Notes under the pieces: generated by a model | What the model was told of the DNA's origin: nothing | Databases searched by the model: none | What the model saw: only the letters and a program-made list of their open reading frames with translations | Source of the DNA: Lithospermum erythrorhizon | Taxonomy: Eukaryota > Streptophyta > Magnoliopsida > Boraginales > Boraginaceae | Direction of reading: 5' to 3' | DNA length: 64,000 nt | Assembly: GCA_019722365.1 (NCBI GenBank) | Contig: JADFUC010002415.1 | Span: 62,001 to 126,000 of the forward strand | Part shown: piece by piece, positions 37,440 through 50,945 of the stretch | Layout: every line of letters starts with the position of its first letter | Numbering within the stretch: the first letter of the stretch is position 1 | Translations under genes and position numbers: made by a program

Positions 37440-40400
37440 TTATTCCAGTCCAGCGGAAAAAGGTATATTTGTGTAAGGCAACCAAGTGTCACCCATTGTG
37501 AAATTATAAACAGTAAAGTTCATAGCATCATTAGCATTCATGAACCTATGGCCAGGCCATTGAACTCTCGTAGTAGTTCCGGATCCTGGACCATAATTCG
37601 CGAACTCACCATAGTATATGTTGTCCACACTCGCTGTCGCATTCCATTCTAGCCATCCAGCAGGATCAATTAGCTGTCCTATGAAAGACTCCATGTAGAC
37701 GGTCCTGGAATACGGCTTCCAGGGCCGCCCTAGGTAAGTCTGAGCGAAACTCAAATTATTTGCCAAATCTGGTGCAGCATTCATTGTGCAATTCTGAATG
37801 GAGATCCCGGTCTCTTGGTTTGGATCGCTTCGGCTTTGTGCTGTAATAGTATTCTTCTGGTTTGGCATTGGTTTCCTAGCATAAATATTGCAGTTTTGGA
37901 ACACTGCTGCTGCATTTCCGAATATGAAATCGACTGTTCCGTAAATGTCACATTCTCTATAGAATTGCCTTAGTGAATGGACGTAGAGGGTGTCCTGATA
38001 TCCAATAAAACTACATCTATAGAATGTAGAGAGATCAGCATTGTTCCTGAGGGCAACTGCTTGATGCCTATATGGTCCAGCCAGATTTTGAAATGTTATG
38101 CCTATGCCGACAAATCTTTCCCCAGAAATAGCTACATGCAAAAATATAATCTTGGTTAGGAACCCTTTAAACTATAATGAAAATTCAAAGATGGAAATCA
38201 GTGAAACAATGGACTATCAAAAATGTGATAAAAGATATCATCGGCGTAACTCAAAGCATTTAGTATCATCAAGGACCCCTTTGTTTATAATTATTTTAAG
38301 AACAATGATTAATTTGACAAGTTGATGGAATTTTTTCTAAAATTTATTAAATTAGTTTTGACCACTATGTTCTAAAACATAAGCAAAACAAATTGGGCCT
38401 ACATATAAGAGGAACCCTTCTAGTTAAGTACAATATGCCTACCAGGCTACCACTAGAGGAGAAAAATATTTTCACTATATTCACATTTTACTAACATGAT
38501 AATAATTATGATTTAATACAAAGTTATATGCGTAAATTAAAACAAATAAGTTTGTTAATTTTGATCATTGAAATGTAAAGCTTTACAATTTTTTGGAATT
38601 AAATATGTTTATTTAATTTTGCCTTGGTTTTATTGAATTTTTTTGGCTTTTTACGGAGAGGCCCAGCTTAACTATCTTTTTAATTTTCTACCCGAACTAT
38701 TAAACACATTATTTGTCTGGCTGCTCTCATCTTCGCAAGCAGCCTCTTATACTTATAAGAAGTTCCCCTAATCCCCTTAGACCCACGTTTGCAATGACAT
38801 ACTCCCCTTAAAATATAAAGAAAATGAGAAATACAAATAACCATTTTGCCTCTACTACTACTAAAGATAGGCAAATAGAGACCAAAATTTATCCCTTTTT
38901 CTTACTTCTGAAGCCACTATACTCACCCCCATCTCCACAACAATATGATTCAATGCGGTTTATTTCTTTCACTTGATGCCACATGTGAGATCGAATCAGA
39001 GTTTCTTGACATACTCATCCCTCGTTGTCCTTGTATTTGGTTGCTCATACATTGATTAATGTTTTAGTCGGTTTAATTTGAATAAAATGAAGTTTAGTTT
39101 TGTGGACACTGAGGAATTGAGAAGAAGGCCAAATGAGATCGATCAGAGGAGGGTTGATTTCGGGAGGAATTGAGAAGAAGGCCAAATTGAGAAGAAGACG
39201 CAAGTTAAAGTTCAAATCTTTATGCTGCAATAAACCCAATAGTGACCATTGTTGTGGGGGCTGTGTAAACGTAGAGGCAATCATGACTGTTAGAATGGTT
39301 TTCTTTAATTTATTTCTTAATCAATAATGTGCATTTGTGGAAGCAACCAAAACTAGTCATATGGGATGTAATGAACTGCATCATTTGTTTTCTGTATGAT
39401 TATGAGGCTTTACAGGATGATTGTCAAAGACTCCTAAACAATAAGGAAATAAGGTAGTAATAACTACTTTTCACCTTAGTGTCAAGTCAAATGAAGAATG
39501 ATAAAAAAATGTTATCTTTCATCGCCCGGTAGCTACTAAAATCATAATCACCGCCCTTGTCGCAGAAAAGTATCTTTTGGAGATCGCAATGCACTGGACG
39601 AGATTCTTGAGACGACGATACCGGCATCATTTCTCATTCCAAGGTGTCTGTAAGCAAGTATCTTTAAAGCCTCGCTTCACAAGCAAAAAATCATCAAATC
39701 ATATTGTTTCAAGTGGTGCCGGGCGGGGCCGTGGGTTGTCAAGCTGGGGTGTATTAAAGAAGAAAGAGGTAGGGTTTATTTTAGTCCATATACTTTAGTA
39801 GTAGTAAGGACAAAAGGCCATTTTACTATAACATAATTATTTTACTTTATATTTTATAAGTATTATACTATTTACTTACGTATTTTCTAATTAAAATACA
39901 GGCTTCAAGGGATTGTGGCCTCCACTTTCAGACAAATAAGATAAAGCGTTGTTTTAAAAAATAGGTTTAGGGTTTCCCCTCGCTTTTGGTTGACCCTCCC
40001 ATGCCTGAAATTGGTGCAACACCAAATTATACCCCCAATACAAGTGGAAGCAGAGTATATGTTATATGCAAAGTTGTTAATAACGTTAATACGGCCAAGC
40101 AATCGCGACGCCGCAGTGGGTCTTCATCACGGGTGTCGCGCCGCTACACCAAGAGATTTACGCTATCAGCGCGCGCTTATCGTCGCTGGCAGCCGTCGCT
40201 GTAGAGACGCTTTTTGAGGTAAATTCGGAGCCCCTGCTTTTTGCTATTTTTACCTTATTTATCTCAAACAAATCAAAACACTACTTTTATGTTTCTTATT
40301 TCTCTCTCTTTCTTTTTTCTTCTTTCCTTTTTTATTCTTTAATTTTTTTTGCCACCACAGCCGCCTCCTCCTCATGTGAGTATCTTTTTTTTTCTCTATT

Positions 40401-43400
40401 CTCCTTCAAATAATTGATTTTTTAATTTGTTAATTTTTTCTCTTATATAATGGTATTGATATATATTGATTATATTGATTAATTTTTCATTTTAATTTAT
40501 GTTTGTAATTCATATAATAGTATTGATATATATATTGATCTTATTATTTAATTTATAGTAATTAAATTTGTAATTTATTTCTGTTTGATATATTCATATT
40601 GATTAATATATTTGTATTAGTCTATATTGATTAATTTATACTTTGTAATATTTTGTGACGTCACCACTTTCTGTTTGATTATATTAATTTTTTGTGATTA
40701 ATTTTGCATTTTAATTTCTATTTGTAATTCATATAATAATAGTATTGATTTTTTATTTTATTTTTTATGCCACCACTTTTTTGTTTGATTATATTGATTT
40801 TTTGTGATTAATTCTGTTTGAAATTAAAATGCTTTGTGATATTTTGATATATTCATATTGATTTATATGTTTGTATTAGTTTATATTGATTAATTTATAC
40901 TTTGTGATATTTTGTCTTTTAATTTGTATTTGGATAATTTTATTATGCACGTTTTACTTTCGAATTATTGTTGGATGTTCTTTAATGTTATAAACACGGA
41001 AGAATTCAACTAAATGGTTATAAGTATAACTAATTTTGTGTCATATATCTATATAAATATGTCATATCATAAACTCCAAAAAAGTACGCGTCGCGACACC
41101 GCGATAGCTTTTGAAGCTTCACCTGTGACGGATCTCGAAACGCTAATAACAACTTTGGTTATATGCCCAGACTATATTTAGCAATGAAATGCGAAACGCT
41201 AGTAACAACTTTGGTTATATGCCCAGACTATATTTAGCAATGAAATTTTATAATTGAATTCAACAAAACTCATTGATCAAAGTTGTCAAGGTTAACTTAC
41301 CAAAAGTTGCTGAACGAAAAGTTGTCCAACCATCATAAACACTTCTGTTTCCTGCTATAACAGTGTGGTTGATTCCATCACCAAGCAACATAATATTCTT
41401 TTTATGTTTTGACACAACAAGATACTCTTCATAGTAACCTTCTTGAACATATATCACAAAATAACCATCACCAGGTTTAGAATCATTAGGTGCATATTCA
41501 ATGGCGTCGCCGATGCATGTGAAGTTTCCACCTCCATTGAGGCTTACTGTCACTGCCTCTTGAACTTTGACACCACCTTCCTCCATTTCAGAGAGAAGTC
41601 TCCTCCCTACTTTTGTAGTCTCCTTCATCATCCCACCAAATGCCTGTTCGTTATTTCCTTTAATTTGATTAGTTTTTCATTCATCACATTTTGCACCATG
41701 TAATTAGATGAATAAAGTACGAGTGATATTTTGTTCAATAAATGTCATTTTGATAAGTCAAAATTAGCGTATATGACCCCTCCTCATGCCTGCCTTTAAC
41801 CCTATATCATGTCTTATTTTTATAAATCAATCCTTGTCCTTGTAAAGATTCTAATAGCCCATGATCTCATTATTGTCTAGATTGTCATTTGGTCCTTGAT
41901 ACTAAAATACTATCGGCCCTCAAAAATTTCGCCTCTCACAAAGTTAAAAATTGATAAAAAAGCCGACGAAACTGTAAAATTGTAATGGAAAAATCGCGAG
42001 CACAATCGCATCCAAGTAACATATAACGGCCTGGTCAAACTTGGGGACAAGCCGCAACTTTGTGGTAATGATTTTCCACATCAATCAACATTTGAACTAT
42101 GGAGGAGCAAATGATAACCTAGACTCACATAGCTGGGATCAAATCGATAATTGTTTATGTCTATTGACTACTTCACCACTTAGTGTGAGTGTTGTGAGTG
42201 TGACATATCTCCAAACACTATGTATGCAAATATGAATTAAAGCCGCATGGACTTTTGTACATGGTGCTATTATTATTATATGTAAATTATAGCACATAAA
42301 ATAGTGCATGTGGACAGATGGATTGAAGTAAACATGGAAATCATGTTGACAAATTTGGAAGTCGGTCAATTATTGATTCCATGTGAATTAATAGACTAGA
42401 GGCAGTAAGATGGGCCTTATCCATGTGGCTTTGTTGGTTAAGAGTTAAGACTTAAGCAGTTAAGGGCGACAAATAGGGCAAGCTTGTTGAATTAGATTCA
42501 TAAAAATAACAAGTACAATATGGGCACATGCCAACTTGATGGTGAACGCCCTACACAATAAGGAAAACTAATAGTGAACGAATTGTCAAAATATTGTCTT
42601 GAGTCTTCACAGTTGACAGTTGACAGTCGACACAACTCATAAAGTAAGCTACAGTTTGGTTCCATTTTTATTTTACCTTGGATTGCAATAATGGTGTTTT
42701 TTTGTACATTACAACTTGAAAATTTTCCTTGATTGAAAACTAAATTGTGACAAAACCTGGACCATTTTGCCAATTTTGACACTTAAATTGATGAACAAAT
42801 GAAGATCTGATGAGTTATTAGTATATGATTAGTCAAAATCATTATTGGTTTGATGCTTTAACTGAAATGAATAGAAAAGGCTGAACCTTTTTGTCAGATA
42901 GATTTCCATAATATTAAGAAATTTTTTAGATCTAAACTTTGAGATATGGGGTATTGATTGTTAAAATGTACATAGTGAGGATATCAAATGCCTGTCTTAC
43001 TACCAAAAAATATTTCAAAACACTTTTTCACTAAATAATACTCTCTCCGTTTTAAAATACATGATCATCTAGAAAAATTTTAATTTTTCACAATAATCGG
43101 GATTGGTTATTATTTGGGTGCTTATTCTCCGCCAGATTTCGCTTCTATACTATCAAATGCGATACGCTTATGTGATCCCTAAACTATCGGGCTTCGCGCC
43201 CTACCCCTAATCTATTTATCGCTTCTTTTGGCCGTCCCTCACCCCGATTTTTTATAGCAAAAACATCATTTTCGATACAAACGAACATTTTCAATACAAA
43301 TGACTATTTTGCTCCAACATTAACCTCAGTATGTGAACATTTTACATAATAATTAAAATAACCCCACACTTCTTTAAAGCACCCACCTCCCCCCTTCCAC

Positions 43401-46400
43401 CCCCTTCCCAAACTTTCCCCTGGGGGCCACCAACCACCTCACTTCTTCTACCCCCATCCCACTACCACTCCACACCTCACCTACAACCTCGGCCGCCATC
43501 AATCACCAAACCGTTCCCCATCATCATCACCTCTCCTTAAAAAAAGATTGTCCAACTCCCTGCCTGGACATTGCACACACCCCCTCCCCCACATACTCCT
43601 ACTCCCATTTCCCATTTTGTCCCAAAATGATTGTCCGCTCTCATCCCATGTAATTTCATAACCTCCTCAAGAAAGCCCAATATTCTCCAAGATCCATTTA
43701 ATTGTGTAATTTTATTAAATTTTTCATATTCAATAGTTTTAATTTTTGGAATTTTCAAGTAAGCAAAAAATTGTGAAAAATATGGCTCCGAAAACTGGAA
43801 AGAAGACTCAGCCGGGCCGGGCATGTTAAGAGGAAGCCGAAGAGCACAACACTGAACGCCCATAACAAGAATAATAATGCAGAAGAAGATACAATTAAGG
43901 TTGACCAAGCTTTCAACGCAACCCTCAAATTCGAATCTTTGCTGCCAGGGGACACAAATTGATAATATTGCTTATGGGAAAAGTAAGTGAATTTTTTGCT
44001 TATTTTTATTATTGATTTGGTTTAATTGTGGTGTTAGATGTTTGGAAATTAGGAGTTATCCCAAAAAGATTGTCCATTTATGAATTTTTGATTTAAGGCG
44101 GGCGTATGTGGTTGAGAATGAAGTGTGGTGGAAGAGGGGCTGTGCCGTTGTTAGAATGGGGCGGGGGCCGTAGGGCGAGGTAGCGGGGAGTGTGGGTAGA
44201 TTTGTGAAAGCTGTGGGGGCAAATTTAGGGGCAAAAGTAGCGGGGGGAAGGGAAAGAGGGTGTGTTAAAGAAGAAAAGTGTGTTCTATTTAATTACGTAA
44301 AAATGCAACGCTTATACTTTAGTTAATGTTGGGGCAAAAATAGTCATTTGTATAAAAAAATGTGTTTTGGTCAGAAAAATCGTTGAGGGATCAACACCGA
44401 AACGAGCAACAGATTAGGCACCATGGCCTAAACAATAAATAGATTAGGGACCATGGACTAAACGAGCAAATAATAGATTGTAGACGTAATCTAAAATAAA
44501 CTCGGGAGGCCTGTGAACCACATTAAACGTGCAGACGCGAGCAAGATAGTAAAAATTTTAATTTAATTCTTTAATATACCTTTTACAATTCCAATGTAAC
44601 TTACATTTCAATGTAAGCTTTACAATCACAATGTAGTTTTTCACAATACCTTAACAAATTACTTTTTATCTAAATAATCATCTATTTTGAAACCAGGTAG
44701 TACACCCAGATTCTTGAAAGTGTTGTACCAAAAGAGTATTGAGATTTTTTCTACCCCATTCATAACTATTGGCCTTAATACTCTTTTAACTTTTTTAATT
44801 AAATTATTCATACAAGCTATTTCTAACTAATTTTAAGGCTTAACTACTTAAAACTTAGAACCAAGGATGTTCAATTATTTAGGAAGTAGCTAGGAGTGTA
44901 ATTTTGTTGTGTTTGATTTGAAAATTGAAAGAACTTCATAGGGTGACTAGGTCAAAGTCAGAATTGAAATAATCAAGTTGGTGAATGACGGTGAGGAAAT
45001 CAATGCAGTAACTCAATGCATTAATAAATGTGGTACCTAAATCTAACCACACATGCATCCACATACAGTAATCATTATTAAGATCTACCCTTCGAGCTTG
45101 AGACACAAATTCCTTCGTGATCTTCGCTGTAATATTTAGCAATGTAACCTTATCACTTTAATCGCGATCTGCTTACAATTATTTTAATTAAAATCTACCC
45201 CTTTGTTTAATTAGTACAGTACTATACCGATACACGTGTAGCAATAAATACTCACCTTGGCAAGCATGGAACTTGGTTTCACTCCACTCTTGGCCCTTAT
45301 TTTCCAGCCTCTTCCGGATCCGCTTCAAAGCATGTGAAACCAAGCCGAGGGAGACGCTATAGAGCTCGGAAGCCTCCGAGAATGGTGCCAGCAACGTACC
45401 ATCGATCACATTGCGCCCGGCATCCTTCAAGCTATCAAAACATGTTTGGTGGTTCGTCACCACCGCACTGAGCAATGCCTGTCGATAGACAATTTAGTGA
45501 TCCATCTAGATAACTTGAAGTTTCATCATAGAATACTGAGAACGGTTACGGTTCATTAATGATACGATTCATTAATATTCACATCTCATACATACCGACT
45601 TCAATATAAAAATGACACACGTAAGCATTACAATTATAATGTAACATTCTAAGATGGTGCAATTGAAAAAAATGAAACAAAAAAAGTTACCAAAATTATT
45701 ATATGCATTAATTAAAATGTGTACTGTGTCTTCGTTGAACAAATTAGTACATATTATTACCTAAAAATTAAAATAAACTTATATAATCAGATATTAATAA
45801 TTTTTTTTGGAAATGGTATATATTAATATACGTATATAATTTGTATTTCGACTACAATTTAATAAAAACTTAACGAATCAGAATCCTCTCTTCATCGTAG
45901 AAAAAGATACTATACTATATGTGACTAAATTATAACTTGATCCCAATAAATTGATACCTTCATGTCACTTCACTAAACTATCCTTCGTGACTTAGTCCTA
46001 CTATTTGAATGGATGGAGTATAAGAACACAAAGAATTTACCTGGACTTTATAAACAAGGTCATCACTCATTGCATTTGCAGATTTCAGCTCGGTTGCAAT
46101 TATGTCCAAATAGTCTACACTTAACTCAGCCAATTGTGCACAATCCCCTAGCGCATTGATCTCTCCGGAGCTCAAGAGAGAGAATCTGCTACCTTTGCTG
46201 AGTGACAAGAAATGGCTAATGAGATTGGACAATTTCTTGGTCTGCTTTAGACACTGTTTTATGGTGAATTTACCGTATCCGTTATCGGGTGGCGTTTGAG
46301 GGGAGCGATGGAATGAGCGGAGGATTGAGAGACATAGTTTGGGGTAGATGGTGTATTTGCATGCTGTGGATGGGGAATATTGATCAGGGAATGATAGTTG

Positions 46401-46493
46401 TGCTGATATTGAGGGAAGTAGTGTTAGTGCTGTTGAGGACATAACCAAAAAGAAGAGGATGGAGATAGGTGTTGAGAGTGTTGGTTCTTGCAT
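37440..46493 (-). CDS. PME: Type-I pectin methylesterase (PMEI pro-region plus pectinesterase domain)
   Basis: Four minus-strand exons, 46493-46041, 45478-45256, 41657-41301 and 38131-37440, join in frame to 574 residues. The enzyme removes methyl esters from cell-wall homogalacturonan after secretion. A hydrophobic signal or anchor covers residues 1-31. A PMEI-like pro-region follows (paired Cys 45/54 and 118/164), then the RRLL processing site at 244-247. The catalytic domain carries GYYEE (299-303), QAVAL with Q368, QDTL with Q390/D391, DFIFG with D412, and LGRPW with R480/W482. The spacings between these equal those of carrot PME (Q113, Q135, D136, D157, R225, W227), so an active enzyme is expected. 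Start context AACAATG is good. Introns 2 and 3 are long (3.6 and 3.2 kb) and hold repeats. Only the acceptor at 41658 keeps exon 3 in frame with exon 2. Paralogue identity cannot be set from here. Confidence 0.95.
39111..39187 (+). repeat. 24-base perfect direct repeat
   Basis: Copies at 39111-39134 and 39164-39187 (GAGGAATTGAGAAGAAGGCC followed by AAAT), with starts 53 bases apart. This is probably a local duplication within the intron. Confidence 0.8.
40400..40960 (+). repeat. AT-rich imperfect repeat region
   Basis: Phrases such as TATATTGATTAATTT, TTTGTAATTCATATAATA and TCTGTTTGATTATATT recur several times with variation. This looks like a decayed tandem or slipped array of units of about 100-130 bases. 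No coding content. Confidence 0.6.
41137..41248 (+). repeat. 56-base tandem duplication beside the exon 3 donor
   Basis: Units 41137-41192 and 41193-41248 are nearly identical, with a single A/G difference in CGCTAATAAC / CGCTAGTAAC. The right copy ends 52 bases from the exon 3 donor of the pectinesterase, inside intron 3. Confidence 0.9.
43110..44550. mobile_element. Fold-back / non-autonomous element with long inverted repeats in pectinesterase intron 2
   Basis: About 310 bases at the left (43110-43420) and about 325 at the right (44225-44550) are inverted copies. For example CAAATGACTATTTTGCTCCA near 43306 pairs with a matching minus-strand block near 44343. The phrases CCCTAATCTATTTAT and CCCTCACCCCGATTTTT also recur inverted. 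AAAAATTTTAATTT flanks both sides (about 43075-43088 and 44553-44566) and could be the target duplication, although it is low-complexity. The interior has no transposase. Left of it, CTCTCTCCGTTTTAAAATAC near 43040 looks like a Stowaway end, suggesting insertion into an older MITE. Confidence 0.65.
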
Positions 46494-49400
46494 TGTTGGC
46501 TTTGAGACTGTGTTGAGCAGTGTGAGGAGTGAATTGAAATGCTAGTTCTGGTATTTGGAGTTTGTCAATTGTCATATTATTAATTAGGAAGGATATTACT
46601 GTATCCTTTTTTTTATTTGATATTTTCGTATATTGATGTATAACTTTAACTATTAATTACTTTTAAATTATATGTTCAAAAAATATAAGAAAATAATATT
46701 ATGAAACTATTTTCAAATACGAATCTAATGATATAACTTTTATATTTATTAAAATAATTAGTAATTACAATTAATGGTCAAAATTTTATTTCGAACGTAA
46801 AATAGAAAAAACGTAGGTATAATGTAGTAGTACAAGTGAGTGAGAACAGTGAGGTTAGTGAAGGGACATCAATACGCGTGAAATTTTATAAGACAGCTGG
46901 GAATCGGGAGGTATATACTAATCATTTAAAAACAAAATGTGGTTAAAAACAAAATCGGGAGGTACGGAGTATAAGTTACTAATCACCAATTGATTCTAAT
47001 CATTTACACATAAATTAATAAAAATAAAATATGATTAAAAAGTATATTTAAAATGTAGAGCGGCAATCGTTTAAATTTATATACGTTAGTTAGTTAATAA
47101 TTTAAGTGAGAAAGTAGTAAAAAATTACATTGAAAATATAGAAGTATAATTTTCTATCTTTGAAATAAACTTAATTTGAAAAACAAAAAATTTGTCTGAA
47201 GCGTGAATAAAAAAACGGAGAAAATATTAAGCAAGGGATGAATTTTTTGTTAAAGTTTACATAGTCGTATCGCAAGCAATTGGTGATAGGAGTGTCATTG
47301 ATAATGATAATTAGTTTGCATTTTAGTAATATTCTTTGATGATAGCGAGTTGACAACTGAATTAGATTAATAATATCGTAGAATGCTTTTGTATATGCGC
47401 TTTAGTGTGATTATGAAATAGGTAATAGTAAAAAATGAGAAAAAAAATTGATAAAAATATTATTAAAAGTTATATTATTTATGTCTGAAATCTTAAATCA
47501 CAAAATATCGATAGGCGAAATGTATATCATATTGATTAAAACATTATAAAAAATTGTATCTACAAAATATATTTATACTATAGTGGAAAATGAGAGAAGA
47601 AACACTTTATATAGAAAACTTAATATTCTTGTTACGCTACTTTGATTCTTTTCACTTTTCTAGGTAGATCCATCACTTAGTTTCTCCTGCTAAAGACCTT
47701 ATCTTTTTCTTGTGAACTAATTGAGTCTCCGTTTATCGACATATCTCATCACATGTATGTTTCAAATTTTTGGTTCCGCTTCAATATTCCACCGATCGGG
47801 CCTCCGGGCACATGCTTTTCATGATTCATGTTTGTTGTTAGTCAACATATTGATTAGGTTCCTTAATTCCTTGGGATGAGACTCAATTTTTTAACTGATT
47901 TAAAAAAAATATATATATCTTTGAATCTTGTTTGTGAAGAATATTATGCTCTTACAATTTTTGTTCTGAATACACAGTTTTTTAAAACGTGGTACTACCT
48001 TCGTACCTTGACAATTGAAAAAGCTTCTAATATTTCACTGTTGCGATTTTTATTTATCTTTTCTAGTTAACTCACTGATGAATTTTATGGAAGCTCTATA
48101 TTTATGTTAAGAGAAAATATGAATCGATTAAAGAAAGTTCAATGTCATATCTCATATTTGGCTATTTGCATTGACAAAGCAGAGAGAGAAGTTATGAGGG
48201 GGCAAATCCCAGAAAGGAAAGGCTTCACAAGACGTGGGCTTCCACGTTTATTGTGTTAATAACCGGCAATATCGTCCTTGCATTTATATTGTTATAGATT
48301 CGATGTGAGACTGAATGCTTTTCACATTCCTCTGCGTATTCTGAGGTTAGCGCGGGGCCATAAATCGAGTTGGGCCAGCAACGTTGGTCTTGATCGCGTT
48401 TGGGCCGAAATATATCAATAGTTAGGGGTTATACATGGAATTTATTAACGGGGATTAAGAATTCATGGATTACGTCACCAAATCCCGATTAGTGATAAGA
48501 TCAGAACTTTATTAATTAGTTTATATCTTAGTAAATATTCGATGTGGGACTGAGTCCTTTACCGTTTTCATGAAACGCCTATAATTATCAATAAAACTTA
48601 ATTCAAATTTAAAATTGAAAATAATTATAATAAATTCATAACAGGAGTACATCGTGTTTTCTTTCATTGAATAATAAACTAAAAACAACGCAATGACAAC
48701 GAAAATGCAACTAGTATAAAGGTACTCCATCAGACCAATGAGGAGTATAAAAACACAAGTATTAACTTGGCTCTGAAGAAAATGTTACAGTTTTTTGTTA
48801 TTATCAAGTGGCCAAATCCAAAGAAGAGACATCACCTCTACTCTCAAGACAAAGGGCTTGACGATTGGAAATAAGAAGCCTTCTCTTTCAACTTGTTAAA
48901 AGTTAGAGCTGCTTCGGGGACCTGATACGGCGATGGCTGCAGGGCATCTGTGATCATATGATTGTTTAAGATGGAGCTGCGGGCACCACTATATAGATTT
49001 TGGTGATGTTACCCGTAGCGTCAGCGTAAATACGTATTAGATCTTTATGTAGTTTACAATGGCAAAATCAAGCATTAATAGGCGTGTCGTGAAAAAAGTA
49101 ATATGATGATTGTGTGACGTTTGTAAACCTCACATCAGTGGATTAATTAGGCAAACCGTCATGGCAGTGGCAATTTTGGCGTAAGCAACCGACATAGAAA
49201 CATCGCTTTTTATGCATGTTAGATTAATAAACACCTAATTAGGAAAATGCTTAATCTTCACATAATTAAATTATAACATGTATGTGTGGCGTCACGTCCT
49301 AAAACACACTTAATTAAAGAAATGGACTTAATATTAATATAACTAAATTTTAAAATATGTGGCAAAATGTCACAAATTTAAACATATTTAATTAATGAAT

Positions 49401-50215
49401 CACATGAGTAGTATCAAAAAGCAAAATTAATCAAAAATGATTTCGCCTTGATAATGTATTACTATTAATATTAAAAAAATTTATTTATCAAACATAATAA
49501 ATAACCATAACGTCACCAAGAATTTCATATCTAAAGAAAACTATTTAAGCCGCAACTAACGTCATACAATTAATATTAAATAATTAATTTATTATATATA
49601 ATAATAAAATCGCATTTAGGCTTGCGTTATATTTCCAGATTTTGGCGATTCAAAAGCGTTACAAAAGCTCTTTTCGAAACCCTTTAATAAAATGAATTCA
49701 AGCAGTTTTTATCACGCATTAAGATTTTCAAAATATTTTTCTTTTGACAACGTGCTTAAAAATATTGAAAGCGGTTAAGATCTTTTAGTAAAAATAATTT
49801 GAAAAATATACCACAAAAAAACGTCAAGATCAAGGAAAGAAAAGTAAACTAAGATTGGCGTAAGCTTTCTGTCTTGCGACTGGCCAAAAGGCCGTCTCTT
49901 AGTCTTGATTAACCAAATGACTTTTCTTAACGGTCTTTCGCTGGCCGGTAACCCGGCGATCTTATTCGTCACCGTTGACTTTGAAGGCTTTGTATGGTTG
50001 ATTAACTTGCTTATCTGCGCGTACTTTCATATTTTGGCATTGAAATCACGCGAAGGCGTAGCGTTTCTTGCATTTGTCTTGTCGCGATATTGTGTTTGTT
50101 TGATATAAATCGACTTTGCGTCCATGGCTTACACGCTTTCGCGTACACATGAATTAAATCACTTAGCTTGCGTATGTTAGATAGTAAATCAATGTTTTAA
50201 GTCATCATTAAAGCG
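46494..50215. other. Pectinesterase upstream region and unresolved AT-rich DNA
   Basis: This includes the pectinesterase promoter, just above 46493, with no unambiguous TATA box. The rest is AT-rich with short unmatched frames only. A phrase CGATGTGRGACTGARTSC occurs twice, at 48300-48318 and 48539-48557. 49850-50110 is less AT-rich and open in one frame (plus 49905-50108) but matches nothing I know. It may be a decayed retrotransposon piece. Confidence 0.4.
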
Positions 50216-50945
50216 AGGTGTACGGACTGCGTGATCCAGCTGACCCCGCCCGTTGGCTTTTCGGCTTCTCCGTTTTTATACCAACCGCTTTAGTTACCGG
50301 TCGGGCCTACGGCCGGTCGACCTCTCCTTTCGTTCGTCCGATTGTCAGATTACTTGATAGTAATAGTTAGGCACTTACCAGCTTTAATTTTAAAATTGAA
50401 ATATGTTTTGATTAACTGGCTTTAATTATTAGTTTTAATTAAGTAGCAAATGTGTTTGATTTTTGTGTGTTATGTTCACGAATTGTTATTTGATTTTGTA
50501 TTTGGTAACTTCATTATTTCCTAATTTTTATTTTCCTTGTATTTAAGATTTTTTTTGTATTAGGTTTAATTATCTTGTATTTTGAATTGTTAAATATGTT
50601 TTAATTAGTTTATTTTCATTTTTTGTTTGTATTTTTTCGAATTGTTAAATATATTTTATTAGTTTATTTTCATTTTTTTTTTTGTATTTTCGATTTTTTC
50701 GAATTAAATGTAAATATGTTTGTATTTTCGATTTTTCAATTCATGTAAATTTGTTTGTATTTACGAAGTATGCTTTTGCGTTATTAATTTTATTCATAAT
50801 GTTTGTAATTTACTAATTTTTTGGATAATGTTTCATAATATTTTCAATATGTTTGACTCTTGGTAATAAACTTATAAAATATAATTAATAATGTGTTGAA
50901 TTGTAATTGTATAAGTTTATAATAATTGATTTATAAGGCATTAAA

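Larger units (their letters stand above)
38132..41300 (-). other. Intron 3 of the pectinesterase, repeat-containing
   Basis: This 3.2 kb intron starts with GTAAGT (41300 downward) and ends with TTGCATGTAG. It holds a 24-base direct repeat (39111-39134 and 39164-39187) and a GC-rich patch at 40095-40210 with a GCGACGCC / GGGTGTCGC hairpin. AT-rich imperfect repeats lie at 40400-40960, and a 56-base tandem duplication sits near the donor. No protein-coding frame in it matches a known family. Confidence 0.7.

Noticed and set aside
38680..39327. Short frames within 38.7-39.3 kb
   Set aside because: They lie inside pectinesterase intron 3, overlap a 24-base duplication and have no domain match.
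39986..40217. Two overlapping plus-strand frames through a GC-rich patch, first suspected to be a coding exon
   Set aside because: Neither frame matches a family, and the patch has hairpin structure more like repeat DNA.
43537..43955. Minus-strand frames of 123 and 66 codons in intron 2, suspected transposase
   Set aside because: They fall in the interior of the fold-back element and show no transposase motif.
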